Below are positions 9,290-17,585 of a stretch of DNA of 64,000 nucleotides, piece after piece (the first letter of the stretch is position 1; each line of letters starts with the position of its first letter). The translations under genes were made by a program, and so were the position numbers. The notes below the pieces were generated by a model, which saw nothing but the letters and a program-made list of their open reading frames with translations, was not told the DNA's origin and made no database searches. The stretch is from Corallibacter vietnamensis. GTDB taxonomy: Bacteria; Bacteroidota; Bacteroidia; Flavobacteriales; Flavobacteriaceae. Location: assembly GCF_039537875.1 (NCBI RefSeq), contig NZ_BAABBI010000001.1:682001-746000 (forward strand), read 5' to 3'.

Positions 9290-9785
9290 AAAATGTCCTT
9301 ATAAACACTTATGTTATGTAGGTAATAGTTAACAATTAATTAGCATTGTTAATAGTTTATCAAATAGTAGCTCATAACTTGTTAATAAATGTTTACTTCT
9401 TTCTGAAAGAAATATTTTTAAATCTCAATTTTATTTACAAACAAAAATTGAAACCAATAAACCAAAAAATAACTTCGCTTTTTTTAGCTGACTTTTAAGC
9501 CATCTTTTTTACGTTTATAAACATAGAAATTTGAAAATATTATCAATATTTGGTTATTAACATGAGTTATTAACAGCTGTTAATAGCTTTTAAAATAGTT
9601 CTAAAAATGAATGTATTAGATACGTTTCTAATGTTAACTAAATATCAATAGAATGTAAACTACGTGTTTTCAAAATAAAATTTAAAAAAGTTATTCCAGC
9701 TATTAACAAACAATAATAATCATTAATATTTTTTTTAAATTTTTAAAAAGAAAAGATATTATATATATAAATGTGAATAACTGCT
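9290..9785. other. Candidate chromosomal replication origin (oriC-like, DnaA-box cluster)
   Basis: This is the core of an 880-bp gene-free block (9198-10078) between divergent rpiB and rnr. I read nine 9-mers close to the DnaA box TTATNCACA: TTATAAACA at 9299 and 9515; TTATTAACA at 9554 and 9567, and on the minus strand at 9380; CTATTAACA at 9700, and on the minus strand at 9347 and 9578; and TTATTCACA, an exact match, on the minus strand at 9772. Two face each other in an 18-bp perfect palindrome (9568-9585). An AT-only-like tract (9721-9770) could be the unwinding element. Some hits may arise by chance from high AT content. No dnaA gene is in the window, which is not unusual for this phylum. 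Confidence 0.5.
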
Positions 9786-9810
9786 TTCTGTTCATTTTAT
9801 CAAATAGTAG
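9356..9810. repeat. Pair of 15-bp direct repeats bracketing the AT-rich block
   Basis: The 15-mer TTTATCAAATAGTAG occurs at 9356-9370 and again at 9796-9810, identical and in the same orientation, 440 bp apart. The pair encloses most of the DnaA-box-like sites and the AT tract. It may be a protein-binding site belonging to the origin, or chance in AT-rich DNA. Confidence 0.6.
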
Positions 9811-9886
9811 TCTTCTATTTATTATTTCATTGTGTTATAAAACTATTAATTAATCTAGGCTGATAATTCATTTAATATTTAAATCG

Positions 9887-10060
9887 TAGCTTTGTATCAA
9901 ATAACTTGGTGCAAGCACTTAAGGCATGAATAAGAAAAGAGTTTTAATGTCGAAGCAAGCCTAGGAAGATTTAAATCTCGATTATCGAGTAAACTTATAA
10001 CCAGTACTTCACTTTTATTAGGTTATAAAATAACAGATTCCTATCTTTAATTAGGAAATG
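9887..10060 (+). ncRNA. Candidate structured leader or small RNA upstream of rnr
   Basis: A TAnnTTTG box (TAGCTTTG, 9887-9894) could start a transcript about 175 bases before rnr. The following sequence is less AT-extreme than the origin block and contains several inverted repeats: CTCGA-TTA-TCGAG (9977-9989), TATAACC / GGTTATA (about 9995-10026) and TTCCTA / TAGGAA (10038-10043 / 10052-10057). The TTCCTA arm could instead pair with TAGGAA at 9962-9967, so two exclusive folds are possible. No T run follows, so a leader is more likely than a terminated RNA. It could be a cis-regulatory leader of rnr or a stable RNA such as the flavobacterial 6S type; I cannot tell which. Confidence 0.35.
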
Positions 10061-10078
10061 AAAATGATTACATAATAC

Positions 10079-12268
10079 ATGGCAAGAAAGAAAAAAAGGA
10101 AACCTTCACATAACAAGATTTCCAACCTTACTAATACAATCTTAAGTATTTTAAAAAAAGAGAAAAATAAAACGTTTAACTACAAACAAATAGCTGCAAA
10201 ACTTGGTGTAAATGATGCCAGTAGCAGAAATCAAATTATAAAAAAACTTCAGCAACTTAAAGCGAAACAAGAAATAGAAGAAGTAGATCGTGGTAAATTT
10301 AAAGCCATTGTTACTGCAGAATATCACACAGGTATTCTAGACTTAAATGCAAAAGGTTCAGGTTACGTTATTTGTGACGATTTTGATGAAGATGTTTACA
10401 TTGCTTCAAACAATATAAATAAAGCGTTAGATGGAGACGAAGTAGAATTCTATGTTTATAAACGTCGTAAACGCGGAAAGTTTGAAGGTGAAATTACCGA
10501 AATTATAAAACGTGCAAAAAGCGAATATGTTGGTGTCATTCAATTACATAGCAACTATGCTTTTGTAGTACCAGATAGCAATAAAATGTACAAAGATATT
10601 TTTGTACCAATTAATAAAACCTTTAAAGCTGAAGATGGTGACAAAGTATTAGTGTCTCTTGAAGATTGGCCTGAAAAAGCCGATTCTCCTTACGGAAAAG
10701 TAATAAAAGTTTTAGGAAAACCAGGAGATCATAATACCGAAATTCATGCCATTTTAGCTGAATATGGTTTGCCTTACGAATTCCCGTATGAGGTAGAAAA
10801 TTATGCCAATAATATAGATACTTCAATCACGAAAGAAGAAATTGCTAAACGTCGTGATATGCGAGATGTGTTGACGTTTACTATCGATCCTAAAGATGCT
10901 AAAGATTTTGATGATGCCCTATCATTTCAAGTATTAGATGATGGTTTATACGAAGTTGGTATTCACATTGCCGATGTATCACATTACGTAAAACCAGATA
11001 CAGTTTTAGATGACGAAGCTTACGAGCGTGCAACTTCAGTATATTTAGTAGATCGCGTGGTACCAATGTTACCTGAAATTCTATCTAACAACGCGTGTTC
11101 ATTACGACCACATGAAGAAAAATATACCTTTTCAGCTGTTTTTAAAATTAATGACAAAGCTGAAGTTAAAGATCAATGGTTTGGTAGAACAGTCACTTAT
11201 AGTGATGCACGTTTTGCATACGAAGAAGCGCAAGCCATTATAGAATCTAAAACAAACGAAATTCCTGCCGAAGTATCTCTAACAGGAAAAGCTTATAAAA
11301 CCGATCAAAAAATAGCCGATGCTACATTAAAACTTGATGAATTGGCTAAAAAAATGCGTTCTAAACGTATGCGTTCTGGTGCCATTTCTTTTGATAAAGT
11401 AGAAGTGAAGTTCAACCTAGATGAAACCAATAATCCGGTTGGTGTGTTCTTTAAAATTTCAAAAGATGCTAACAAGTTAATTGAAGAATTTATGCTGTTA
11501 GCAAATAAAAAAGTAGCCGAATTTATAGGAAAACAAAAACCAGAAAAAACCTTTATATATCGTGTGCACGACGAACCAGACGATAGTAAATTGGCAGCTT
11601 TACAAAATATTGTTGGACGTTTTGGTTATAAACTCAATTTTAAAGACCGAAAAAGTACAACAGCTTCATTAAACAATTTATTAAAAGACGTTGCTGGTAA
11701 AAAAGAACAAAACCTGGTTGATACGCTTGCGATACGCAGTATGAGTAAAGCAGAGTATACCACGCACAACATAGGTCATTACGGATTAGCATTTGACTAT
11801 TACAGTCATTTTACATCGCCTATACGTCGTTATCCTGATGTTATGGCACATCGTTTACTACAACATTATTTAGATGGCGGAAAAAGCGCTAATGAAGCTA
11901 TTTATGAAGATAAATGTAAACATTCCAGTAATATGGAATATTTAGCAACAAAAGCTGAACGAGATAGTATCAAATACATGCAAATTAAATTTATGCAAGA
12001 TCATAAAGACGAAGAATTTGTAGGCGTTATTTCTGGAGTGACAGATTGGGGAATTTATGTAGAAATTATTGATAACAAATGCGAAGGTATGGTTCGTATT
12101 CGTGATATAAAAGACGATTATTACGAGTTTGACGAAAGCCAATACGCTATTGTAGGTCGCGAAACCAAAAACATGTATCAATTAGGTGATGAAGTGATTG
12201 TAAAAGTAAAAGAAACCGATTTGGTTAAAAAACATTTAGATTTTACATTAATAGGAAAACACGAGTAA
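10079..12268 (+). CDS. rnr: Ribonuclease R
   Basis: A 729-residue 3'-to-5' exoribonuclease of the RNase II/R family, which degrades structured RNA. Domains in order: basic N-terminus with winged-helix region (about 10-75), cold-shock-like domains (about 80-235), the RNB catalytic domain (about 255-590) with the magnesium-binding DPKDAKDFDDA (Asp270, 276, 278, 279), then HYGLAFDYYSHFTSPIRRYPD near 560-585 typical of RNB, and an S1 domain (about 645-725). The start at 10079 is forced by an in-frame stop shortly upstream. A long leader with hairpins precedes it. The gene faces away from the candidate origin and is followed after 1 bp by a YbjQ-like gene. Confidence 0.95.
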   Translation: MARKKKRKPSHNKISNLTNTILSILKKEKNKTFNYKQIAAKLGVNDASSRNQIIKKLQQLKAKQEIEEVDRGKFKAIVTAEYHTGILDLNAKGSGYVICDDFDEDVYIASNNINKALDGDEVEFYVYKRRKRGKFEGEITEIIKRAKSEYVGVIQLHSNYAFVVPDSNKMYKDIFVPINKTFKAEDGDKVLVSLEDWPEKADSPYGKVIKVLGKPGDHNTEIHAILAEYGLPYEFPYEVENYANNIDTSITKEEIAKRRDMRDVLTFTIDPKDAKDFDDALSFQVLDDGLYEVGIHIADVSHYVKPDTVLDDEAYERATSVYLVDRVVPMLPEILSNNACSLRPHEEKYTFSAVFKINDKAEVKDQWFGRTVTYSDARFAYEEAQAIIESKTNEIPAEVSLTGKAYKTDQKIADATLKLDELAKKMRSKRMRSGAISFDKVEVKFNLDETNNPVGVFFKISKDANKLIEEFMLLANKKVAEFIGKQKPEKTFIYRVHDEPDDSKLAALQNIVGRFGYKLNFKDRKSTTASLNNLLKDVAGKKEQNLVDTLAIRSMSKAEYTTHNIGHYGLAFDYYSHFTSPIRRYPDVMAHRLLQHYLDGGKSANEAIYEDKCKHSSNMEYLATKAERDSIKYMQIKFMQDHKDEEFVGVISGVTDWGIYVEIIDNKCEGMVRIRDIKDDYYEFDESQYAIVGRETKNMYQLGDEVIVKVKETDLVKKHLDFTLIGKHE

Positions 12269-12269
12269 T

Positions 12270-12569
12270 ATGATTTTAACAACCACAAATACCATTGAAG
12301 GACATCAAATTATAGATTATTTAGGTTTAGTAACTGGAGTAGGCGTAAATAGTAAAAAAGTATCATTCTCCTTCAGTATGGATAAATTTTATAACTCGTT
12401 AGAGCAAAGTATTAACGAAGTTAAAGAAGATGTTTTTCAAAAATTACAACAAAATGCAATCAATTTAAAAGCAAATGCTGTAGTTGGAATACATTTAGAC
12501 ATAGAAACATTTCCTAACACAACAGCCATAATAGTTTCAGTAACAGGAACCGCAGTAAATGTGAAATAA
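12270..12569 (+). CDS. YbjQ/UPF0145 family protein
   Basis: A 99-residue cytoplasmic protein starting one base after the rnr stop codon. It matches the YbjQ (DUF74, 'heavy-metal-binding') family: it opens with TTTNTIEGHQIIDYLGLVTG, and continues with LQQNAINLKANAVVGIHLDIE. Members assemble as pentamers; a role in metal binding was proposed but is not established. The spacing suggests co-transcription with rnr. Confidence 0.88.
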   Translation: MILTTTNTIEGHQIIDYLGLVTGVGVNSKKVSFSFSMDKFYNSLEQSINEVKEDVFQKLQQNAINLKANAVVGIHLDIETFPNTTAIIVSVTGTAVNVK

Positions 12570-12637
12570 TCTTAATGAAATATTAAGTTTTTTCTCAAAT
12601 GAAAGCGTTGTTTTATTTTTACATAAAATTATACACC

Positions 12638-13315
12638 ATGAATATTAAAATAACTGCTTTTTTCTGTTTATTAACAACAATTTTAATGGCTCAAACACCA
12701 ATAGAAAAAACTGTTGGAGAGTTTAAAGAATTAAAAGTTTACGATTTAATAGAAGTAGAGCTTATCAAATCAGATGTTGATAAAGTTGTTGTTTCAGGAA
12801 ATTATGCCGAAGATGTAGTATTTATAAACAGAAACGGGAAACTAAAAGTTAGAATGACATTAGATAAAGTGTTTAAAGGAGATGAAACTACTGTAAAAGT
12901 TTATTACACAAGCATTGATATTATAGACGTTAACGAAGGTGCTTTTGTAGCTTCAAATGATACTATAAAACAATTTGAATTAGATTTAAACGCTCAAGAA
13001 GGTGGCGAAATAAAAGTAAACACTGAAGTAAGATTTCTTAATATAGATGCAAATACAGGAGGTATTGTAAGAACTTCTGGAACAGCAACAAATCAAGATA
13101 TAGCTATATCTACTGGTGGTGTTGTTAAAAACAAAGAATTACAAACCGAAAACACTAAAATAATTATCAGAGCCGCAGGAGATGCTCATGTAGTAGCAAC
13201 AAAACTTTTTGAAGCAAAAATACGTGCTGGCGGAAATATTTTTGTTTATGGTAAGCCAGAAACCATAGATGAAAACAAAGTATTTGGAGGTCATATTACT
13301 TACATAGAAGAATAG
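12638..13315 (+). CDS. Secreted DUF2807 (head GIN domain) protein
   Basis: A protein of 225 residues if begun at the ATG at 12638, which gives a normal signal peptide (MNIKITAFFCLLTTILMAQ). The frame is open back to an ATG at 12599, but that start would put a poor sequence before the signal. After the signal, residues about 25-215 form the repetitive beta pattern of DUF2807: FKELKVYDLIEVELIKSD, then regularly spaced strands ending in GNIFVYGKPE. This right-handed beta-helix-like domain is common in Bacteroidota and is of unknown function, possibly adhesive. It is separated from YbjQ by about 70 bp. Confidence 0.85.
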   Translation: MNIKITAFFCLLTTILMAQTPIEKTVGEFKELKVYDLIEVELIKSDVDKVVVSGNYAEDVVFINRNGKLKVRMTLDKVFKGDETTVKVYYTSIDIIDVNEGAFVASNDTIKQFELDLNAQEGGEIKVNTEVRFLNIDANTGGIVRTSGTATNQDIAISTGGVVKNKELQTENTKIIIRAAGDAHVVATKLFEAKIRAGGNIFVYGKPETIDENKVFGGHITYIEE

Positions 13316-13356
13316 TAAATTTCTTTTGTTAAATTTGTGGAAACACAAATCCTAAT

Positions 13357-14037
13357 ATGCTTGATGATATTTTAGCGGCAATACCTTTTGGTATCATTCT
13401 CTCTTTTACCATTGGTCCTGTTTTTTTTGTTTTATTAGAAACTAGTGCAACCAAAGGTTTTAAAAGCGCACTTATTTTTGATTTAGGAGTTATCCTAGCA
13501 GATATTTTCTTTATAGTTGTAGCTTTTTACAGTACAAGTAAACTACTTGATAAAATAAAAGACGATCCAAATTTTTTAATTTTTGGCGGTGTTTTATTAG
13601 CAGTTTATGGGTTTATTTCTTTTATAAAAACTTCAAAATCATTTCGTGAAATTGTAAGGGAATATCATAAAATTGAAATTAAGAAAAACTTCGGAAAGCT
13701 ATTTTTAAAAGGGTTTCTACTTAACTTTATAAATATTGGTGTTTTATTAGGTTGGTTAGGTTTTATTGTAATAGGGAATTCCTTAACAGAGACCAATGAA
13801 GGACTTTATATCTTTTTAGCTACCATTTTAATCGTCTATTTTTTAGTTGATTTAATAAAAATGGCTGTTGCTAAAACCCTTAAAAATAAGCTTACGCCAA
13901 AACGTATTTTTAAAACTAAAAAAATTGTAGCGCTCGTTATTATGGGCTTCGGAATTTTACTTTTGGTACAAGGTTTTTTCCCAAAAGAAAAAGAACTACT
14001 TAAAGATAAACTGGAGCAAATTAATCCTATTAAATAA
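13357..14037 (+). CDS. LysE/RhtB-type amino-acid exporter family protein
   Basis: A 226-residue membrane protein with about six hydrophobic helices. The N-terminus (AAIPFGIILSFTIGPVFFVLLETSATKGFKSALIFDLGVILADI) follows the LysE family layout, with the GP motif in TM1 and the conserved D in TM2. The family exports amino acids or related metabolites; substrate not predictable. A TAAATTTG box (13330-13337) lies 20 bp upstream but without a clear -33 element. A strong terminator follows. Confidence 0.88.
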   Translation: MLDDILAAIPFGIILSFTIGPVFFVLLETSATKGFKSALIFDLGVILADIFFIVVAFYSTSKLLDKIKDDPNFLIFGGVLLAVYGFISFIKTSKSFREIVREYHKIEIKKNFGKLFLKGFLLNFINIGVLLGWLGFIVIGNSLTETNEGLYIFLATILIVYFLVDLIKMAVAKTLKNKLTPKRIFKTKKIVALVIMGFGILLLVQGFFPKEKELLKDKLEQINPIK

Positions 14038-14045
14038 AATATATA

Positions 14046-14080
14046 AAAAAACCTCCAAAAATACTTTGGAGGTTTTTTTT
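14046..14080. terminator. Bidirectional Rho-independent terminator
   Basis: A 9-bp GC-containing stem (ACCTCCAAA / TTTGGAGGT) is flanked by A and T runs on both sides. It ends the LysE-family gene on the plus strand and sits 3 bp beyond the 3' end of tRNA-Cys on the minus strand, so it probably serves both. Confidence 0.9.
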
Positions 14081-14082
14081 TG

Positions 14083-14153
14083 AGGCGTCGAGCGGATTCG
14101 AACCGCTGTACAAGGTTTTGCAGACCTCTGCCTAGCCACTCGGCCACGACGCC
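14083..14153 (-). tRNA. tRNA-Cys (anticodon GCA)
   Basis: A complete cloverleaf can be drawn on the minus strand. The acceptor stem is GGCGTCG paired with CGACGCC (7 bp), the discriminator base is U as expected for tRNA-Cys, the anticodon loop is CTGCAAA closed by AGGT/ACCT, and the T arm is AGCGG-TTCGAAT-CCGCT. The length is 71 nt. The 3' CCA is not encoded and must be added enzymatically. Confidence 0.96.
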
Positions 14154-14180
14154 TTTAAGGGACAGCAAATGTAAAAAAAA

Positions 14181-14567
14181 TTACGGTTTTACACCATATC
14201 CTTTTTGATTTTTCTTCTTTTCTGTCATTTTTATCGTTACCATTTCTACGTCACCACCTATTGGAGGGTTTAATTTACTTACACAAACAGTAACCTTTTT
14301 AACTTTTTTATCTTCTTTTAAAATACGCTTAATGATGCGTTTAGCAACAGTTTCAAGTAGGTGAGATGGTTGTCCCATTTCCTCTCTTACAATTCTGTTT
14401 AAAAACACATAATCTACAGTATCACTTAAAGCATCAGTTTTAGCAGATTCTTTTAAATTAGCTTTAACTTCTAAATCTACTCTATAGTCACTACCAATTT
14501 TTGTTTCTTCTGTAAGACATCCATGGTGTGCATAAATCCTAATGTTTTCAACTTTTATAATTCCCAT
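14181..14567 (-). CDS. folB: Dihydroneopterin aldolase
   Basis: A 128-residue enzyme if started at the ATG whose complement ends at 14567; an upstream ATG would add six residues (MSYFCF) that do not fit the family. FolB converts 7,8-dihydroneopterin to 6-hydroxymethyl-dihydropterin in folate synthesis. Visible motifs are IRIYAHHGCLTEE (about 7-19), the SDTVDYVFLNRIV region (about 52-64), the SHLLETVAKRI catalytic helix (about 73-83) and the C-terminal KLNPPIGGDVEMVTIKM strand. It lies just downstream of the Zn-ribbon gene and upstream of tRNA-Cys on the minus strand. Confidence 0.93.
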   Translation of the reverse strand: MGIIKVENIRIYAHHGCLTEETKIGSDYRVDLEVKANLKESAKTDALSDTVDYVFLNRIVREEMGQPSHLLETVAKRIIKRILKEDKKVKKVTVCVSKLNPPIGGDVEMVTIKMTEKKKNQKGYGVKP

Positions 14568-14633
14568 AAAACAAAAATAAGACACCTTTAGTCACTTCGG
14601 GTAAATTTCTGAAAGAAATTTGTATCGATAAAG

Positions 14634-14843
14634 TTAATTAGTAAAGAAATCAAATACGTTGCTTATCGCGCTAGTTTTGGTTTTATAAAATTCTGTATAC
14701 GTACAGCGTTCACATGTTACCGCTGTAAATTTCTGATTTTGAATATCAAATATTTTTGATAAAGTACCTCCAGTAGCACGCATTTGTCCTACTTTATATG
14801 TTCTGTTGTGACATTTTGGGCATTCGTAATTTCTATGTTGCAT
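14634..14843 (-). CDS. Small zinc-ribbon protein (DUF2082-like)
   Basis: A 69-residue protein with two Cys pairs, CPKC (residues 9-12) and CERC (44-47), forming a probable zinc ribbon. The overall layout YECPKCHNRTY...GQMRATGGTLSKIFDIQNQKF...VTCERCTYTEFYK matches small predicted nucleic-acid-binding zinc-ribbon proteins of the DUF2082 type. No catalytic residues are seen. Function unknown. Confidence 0.82.
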   Translation of the reverse strand: MQHRNYECPKCHNRTYKVGQMRATGGTLSKIFDIQNQKFTAVTCERCTYTEFYKTKTSAISNVFDFFTN

Positions 14844-14931
14844 GGTTTTTGGTTTTATTTATAGGTAGTAAAAACAATTGATATGTTACATTTTATAAGT
14901 TATTACAACATTAAATTCATATAAATTTATC

Positions 14932-14939
14932 TAATTTTG
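14932..14939 (+). promoter_or_regulatory. Possible -7 element for glnS
   Basis: TAATTTTG matches the Bacteroidota TAnnTTTG box and lies 29 bp before the glnS start codon. I find no TTTG at the expected -33 distance, so this is tentative. Confidence 0.35.
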
Positions 14940-14968
14940 TACTTCTCATTTTGAAGGTAAAATAGATT

Positions 14969-16972
14969 ATGTCAGAAGAAACAAAATCACTCAATTTTAT
15001 TGAGCATATTATAGAAGAAGATTTAACAAACGGATTAGAAGCTTCTAAATTACGTTTTCGTTTTCCACCAGAACCAAACGGTTATTTACACATTGGGCAT
15101 ACTAAAGCCATAGGTATTAGTTTTGGTTTGGGTGAAAAGTATAACGCACCTGTAAATCTTCGTTTTGATGATACCAATCCAGCTAAAGAAGAGCAAGAAT
15201 ATGTAGATGCTATTAAGAAAGATGTAGCGTGGTTAGGGTATCAATGGGAAAATGAATTATACTCATCAGATTATTTTCAGCAATTATATGATTGGGCTGT
15301 TTTATTAATAAAACAAGGTAAAGCTTATGTCGATTCGCAATCTAGCGAAGCTATGGCAGAACAAAAAGGAACACCAACACAACCAGGAGTTGATGGTCCT
15401 TATCGCAATCGTTCGGTTAAAGAAAACCTAGAATTGTTTGAACGTATGAAAGCAGGCGAATTCAACGAAGGTGATCATATTTTACGTGCAAAAATAGACA
15501 TGCAACATCCTAATATGTTAATGCGTGACCCAATCATGTATCGTATTCTTAAAAAAGCACATCACAGAACAGGAAACGATTGGTGTATTTACCCAATGTA
15601 CGATTGGACACATGGTGAAAGCGATTATATCGAGCAAATTTCGCATAGTTTATGTTCGCTTGAATTTAAGCCGCATAGAGAGCTTTACGACTGGTTTAAG
15701 GAGCAAGTGTATGAGTATTCAAAAAACACTTATCCAATGCTTCCTAAACAGCGTGAGTTTGCACGTTTAAATTTAAGTTATACCATTATGAGTAAGCGTA
15801 AGCTACTTAAGTTGGTTGAAGATGGTATTGTAAACGGTTGGGATGATCCTAGAATGCCTACTATTTCTGGGTTAAGACGTCGTGGTTATACACCAGAATC
15901 TATCCGAAATTTCATTGAACGTGTTGGTGTTGCTAAACGCGAAAATGTTATTGATGTGTCTTTATTAGAATTTTGTGTTCGTGATCACTTAAACAAAACT
16001 GCACCACGTGTTATGGCAGTTTTAGATCCATTAAAAGTGGTGATTACAAATTATCCTGACGATAAAGTAGAATGGTTAGAGGCTGAAAATAATCCTGAAG
16101 ACGAACAAGCAGGTTCTAGAGAAGTTCCTTTTTCAAAAGAAATATATATTGAAAAAGCCGATTTTAAAGAAGAAGCAGGAAGTAAGTTTTTCAGGTTAAA
16201 ACTTGGTGGTGAAGTTCGTTTAAAAAACGCTTACATCATTCAAGCAAATGAGGTTGTAAAAGATGCTAACGGACACATTACCGAAGTACATTGTACTTAC
16301 GATACTGATACGTCTAAAAAAGTAAAAGGAACACTACATTGGGTATCAATTAAGCATGCTGTTGAAGCTGAAGTTAGAGAATATGATCGTTTGTTTATGG
16401 ATGAAGCTCCAGATAGTCATCAAGACAAAGACTTTATGGAATTTTTAAATCCTAATTCGTTAAACATTACCAAAGCATTTGTTGAGCCTAGTTTAAAAGA
16501 AGCCAAAGTAGGAGATAGGTTCCAATTTCAACGTTTAGGATATTTTAATGTTGATAACGATTCTACATCTAATGCTTTAGTATTTAATAAAACAGTTGGA
16601 TTGCGTGATACTTGGGAAAAACAAAAACCACAAGAAAAACCGCAACAACAAAACAAACCTAAACCGCAACAACAGCGTAAAGCAATTAATGTTATTCAGC
16701 AATTAGGAAAAAAGTACACGAATTACCCAGAAGATAAGCAAGCAAAAGTAAAAGCTGAAATTCTTGAATTAGCCAATGAGGTTAGTTATGACGAGTTAGA
16801 GCCTTTATTTGGAACTGCTGTAAAAAAGGTTGGAACACGCATTGCTGCTATGCTTACTTTAAAAGTATTATTAGCAAATGGTTTAGAAAAAAACGATGCT
16901 ATTAATGAGTTTATAGAAAAAGCTTTAGAAGATAAAAATGCATTGTTGGTAGAAGAAGCTAAAGCGCTTTAA
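14969..16972 (+). CDS. glnS: Glutaminyl-tRNA synthetase with extra C-terminal domain
   Basis: A 667-residue class I aminoacyl-tRNA synthetase. The signature HIGH is at residues 41-44 within PPEPNGYLHIGH, and the second motif MSKRK is at 274-278. The GlnRS-specific EYDRLF and beta-barrel anticodon-binding region spans about 345-555. E. coli GlnRS is about 554 residues. Here a Gln/Lys/Pro-rich linker (about 550-570) leads to an additional helical domain of about 95 residues, presumably aiding tRNA binding, as appended domains do in some other GlnRS proteins. The N-terminal FRFPPEPNGYLHIGH and WLGYQWE favour GlnRS over GluRS, and a separate gltX is in the window. Confidence 0.95.
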   Translation: MSEETKSLNFIEHIIEEDLTNGLEASKLRFRFPPEPNGYLHIGHTKAIGISFGLGEKYNAPVNLRFDDTNPAKEEQEYVDAIKKDVAWLGYQWENELYSSDYFQQLYDWAVLLIKQGKAYVDSQSSEAMAEQKGTPTQPGVDGPYRNRSVKENLELFERMKAGEFNEGDHILRAKIDMQHPNMLMRDPIMYRILKKAHHRTGNDWCIYPMYDWTHGESDYIEQISHSLCSLEFKPHRELYDWFKEQVYEYSKNTYPMLPKQREFARLNLSYTIMSKRKLLKLVEDGIVNGWDDPRMPTISGLRRRGYTPESIRNFIERVGVAKRENVIDVSLLEFCVRDHLNKTAPRVMAVLDPLKVVITNYPDDKVEWLEAENNPEDEQAGSREVPFSKEIYIEKADFKEEAGSKFFRLKLGGEVRLKNAYIIQANEVVKDANGHITEVHCTYDTDTSKKVKGTLHWVSIKHAVEAEVREYDRLFMDEAPDSHQDKDFMEFLNPNSLNITKAFVEPSLKEAKVGDRFQFQRLGYFNVDNDSTSNALVFNKTVGLRDTWEKQKPQEKPQQQNKPKPQQQRKAINVIQQLGKKYTNYPEDKQAKVKAEILELANEVSYDELEPLFGTAVKKVGTRIAAMLTLKVLLANGLEKNDAINEFIEKALEDKNALLVEEAKAL

Positions 16973-17040
16973 TAGATAATAAAACAGAAATTGTATTTCA
17001 ATAATTACTATCTTTAGTACACTAACTAAAACATGACATT

Positions 17041-17523
17041 ATGGAAATCAATTTTTTATCACTTTTAGCAGCTGCAGTTTCTGCATTGATAATTGGTGCA
17101 ATTTGGTACAATCCAAAAGTATTTGGTACAGCTTGGATGAAAGCTGCAGACATGACCGAAGAAAAAATGCAAGGCGCCAATATGGCTAAAATTTTTATCC
17201 TTGCATTTATTTTTGCGTTCTTATTAGCCTTTGCTTTACAGTTTTTAACCATTCATCAAACTGGTGCTTTAGGTATGGTTGGTGGCGATCCTAGTCTTGC
17301 AAAACCATCTTTTGAAGCATTTATGGCAGATTATGGTACTGCTTTTAGAACCTTTAAACATGGTGCTTTACATGGCACAATTGCAGGAATCTTTATCGCA
17401 TTACCAATTCTTGGAACCAATGCACTTTTTGAAAGAAAAGGTGCCAAATACATTTTTATTAATGCTGGCTATTGGATTGTTACTATGGCAATCATGGGAG
17501 GCATTGTTTGCGGATGGCAATAA
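17041..17523 (+). CDS. DUF1761 family membrane protein
   Basis: A 160-residue protein with about four transmembrane helices (roughly 5-25, 48-70, 110-130, 135-158). The N-terminal pattern ALIIGAIWYNPKVFGTAWMK is the hallmark of DUF1761. Function unknown. It is followed by a strong terminator. Confidence 0.87.
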   Translation: MEINFLSLLAAAVSALIIGAIWYNPKVFGTAWMKAADMTEEKMQGANMAKIFILAFIFAFLLAFALQFLTIHQTGALGMVGGDPSLAKPSFEAFMADYGTAFRTFKHGALHGTIAGIFIALPILGTNALFERKGAKYIFINAGYWIVTMAIMGGIVCGWQ

Positions 17524-17545
17524 ATTTTGTAATGAATTATAACAT

Positions 17546-17582
17546 AAAAAGACTGATATAAGCGTTCAGTCTTTTTCTTTTT
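17546..17582 (+). terminator. Rho-independent terminator after the DUF1761 gene
   Basis: An 11-bp stem (AAAAAGACTGA / TCAGTCTTTTT) is followed by a T-rich tail. The tail ends only 3 bp before the TTG start of the next gene. Confidence 0.85.
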
Positions 17583-17585
17583 ACA

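Noticed and set aside
9198..10078. rnpB, tmRNA or a hidden protein gene in the rpiB-rnr gap
   Set aside because: I see no RNase P RNA or tmRNA signature and no reading frame with plausible composition; the block is AT-rich with repeats.
13836..14168. Minus-strand reading frame across the LysE gene end and tRNA-Cys
   Set aside because: It crosses a tRNA and a terminator and has no family features; a shadow frame.
15525..15770. Plus-strand frame inside glnS
   Set aside because: It is an alternative frame of a complete, well-recognised gene.
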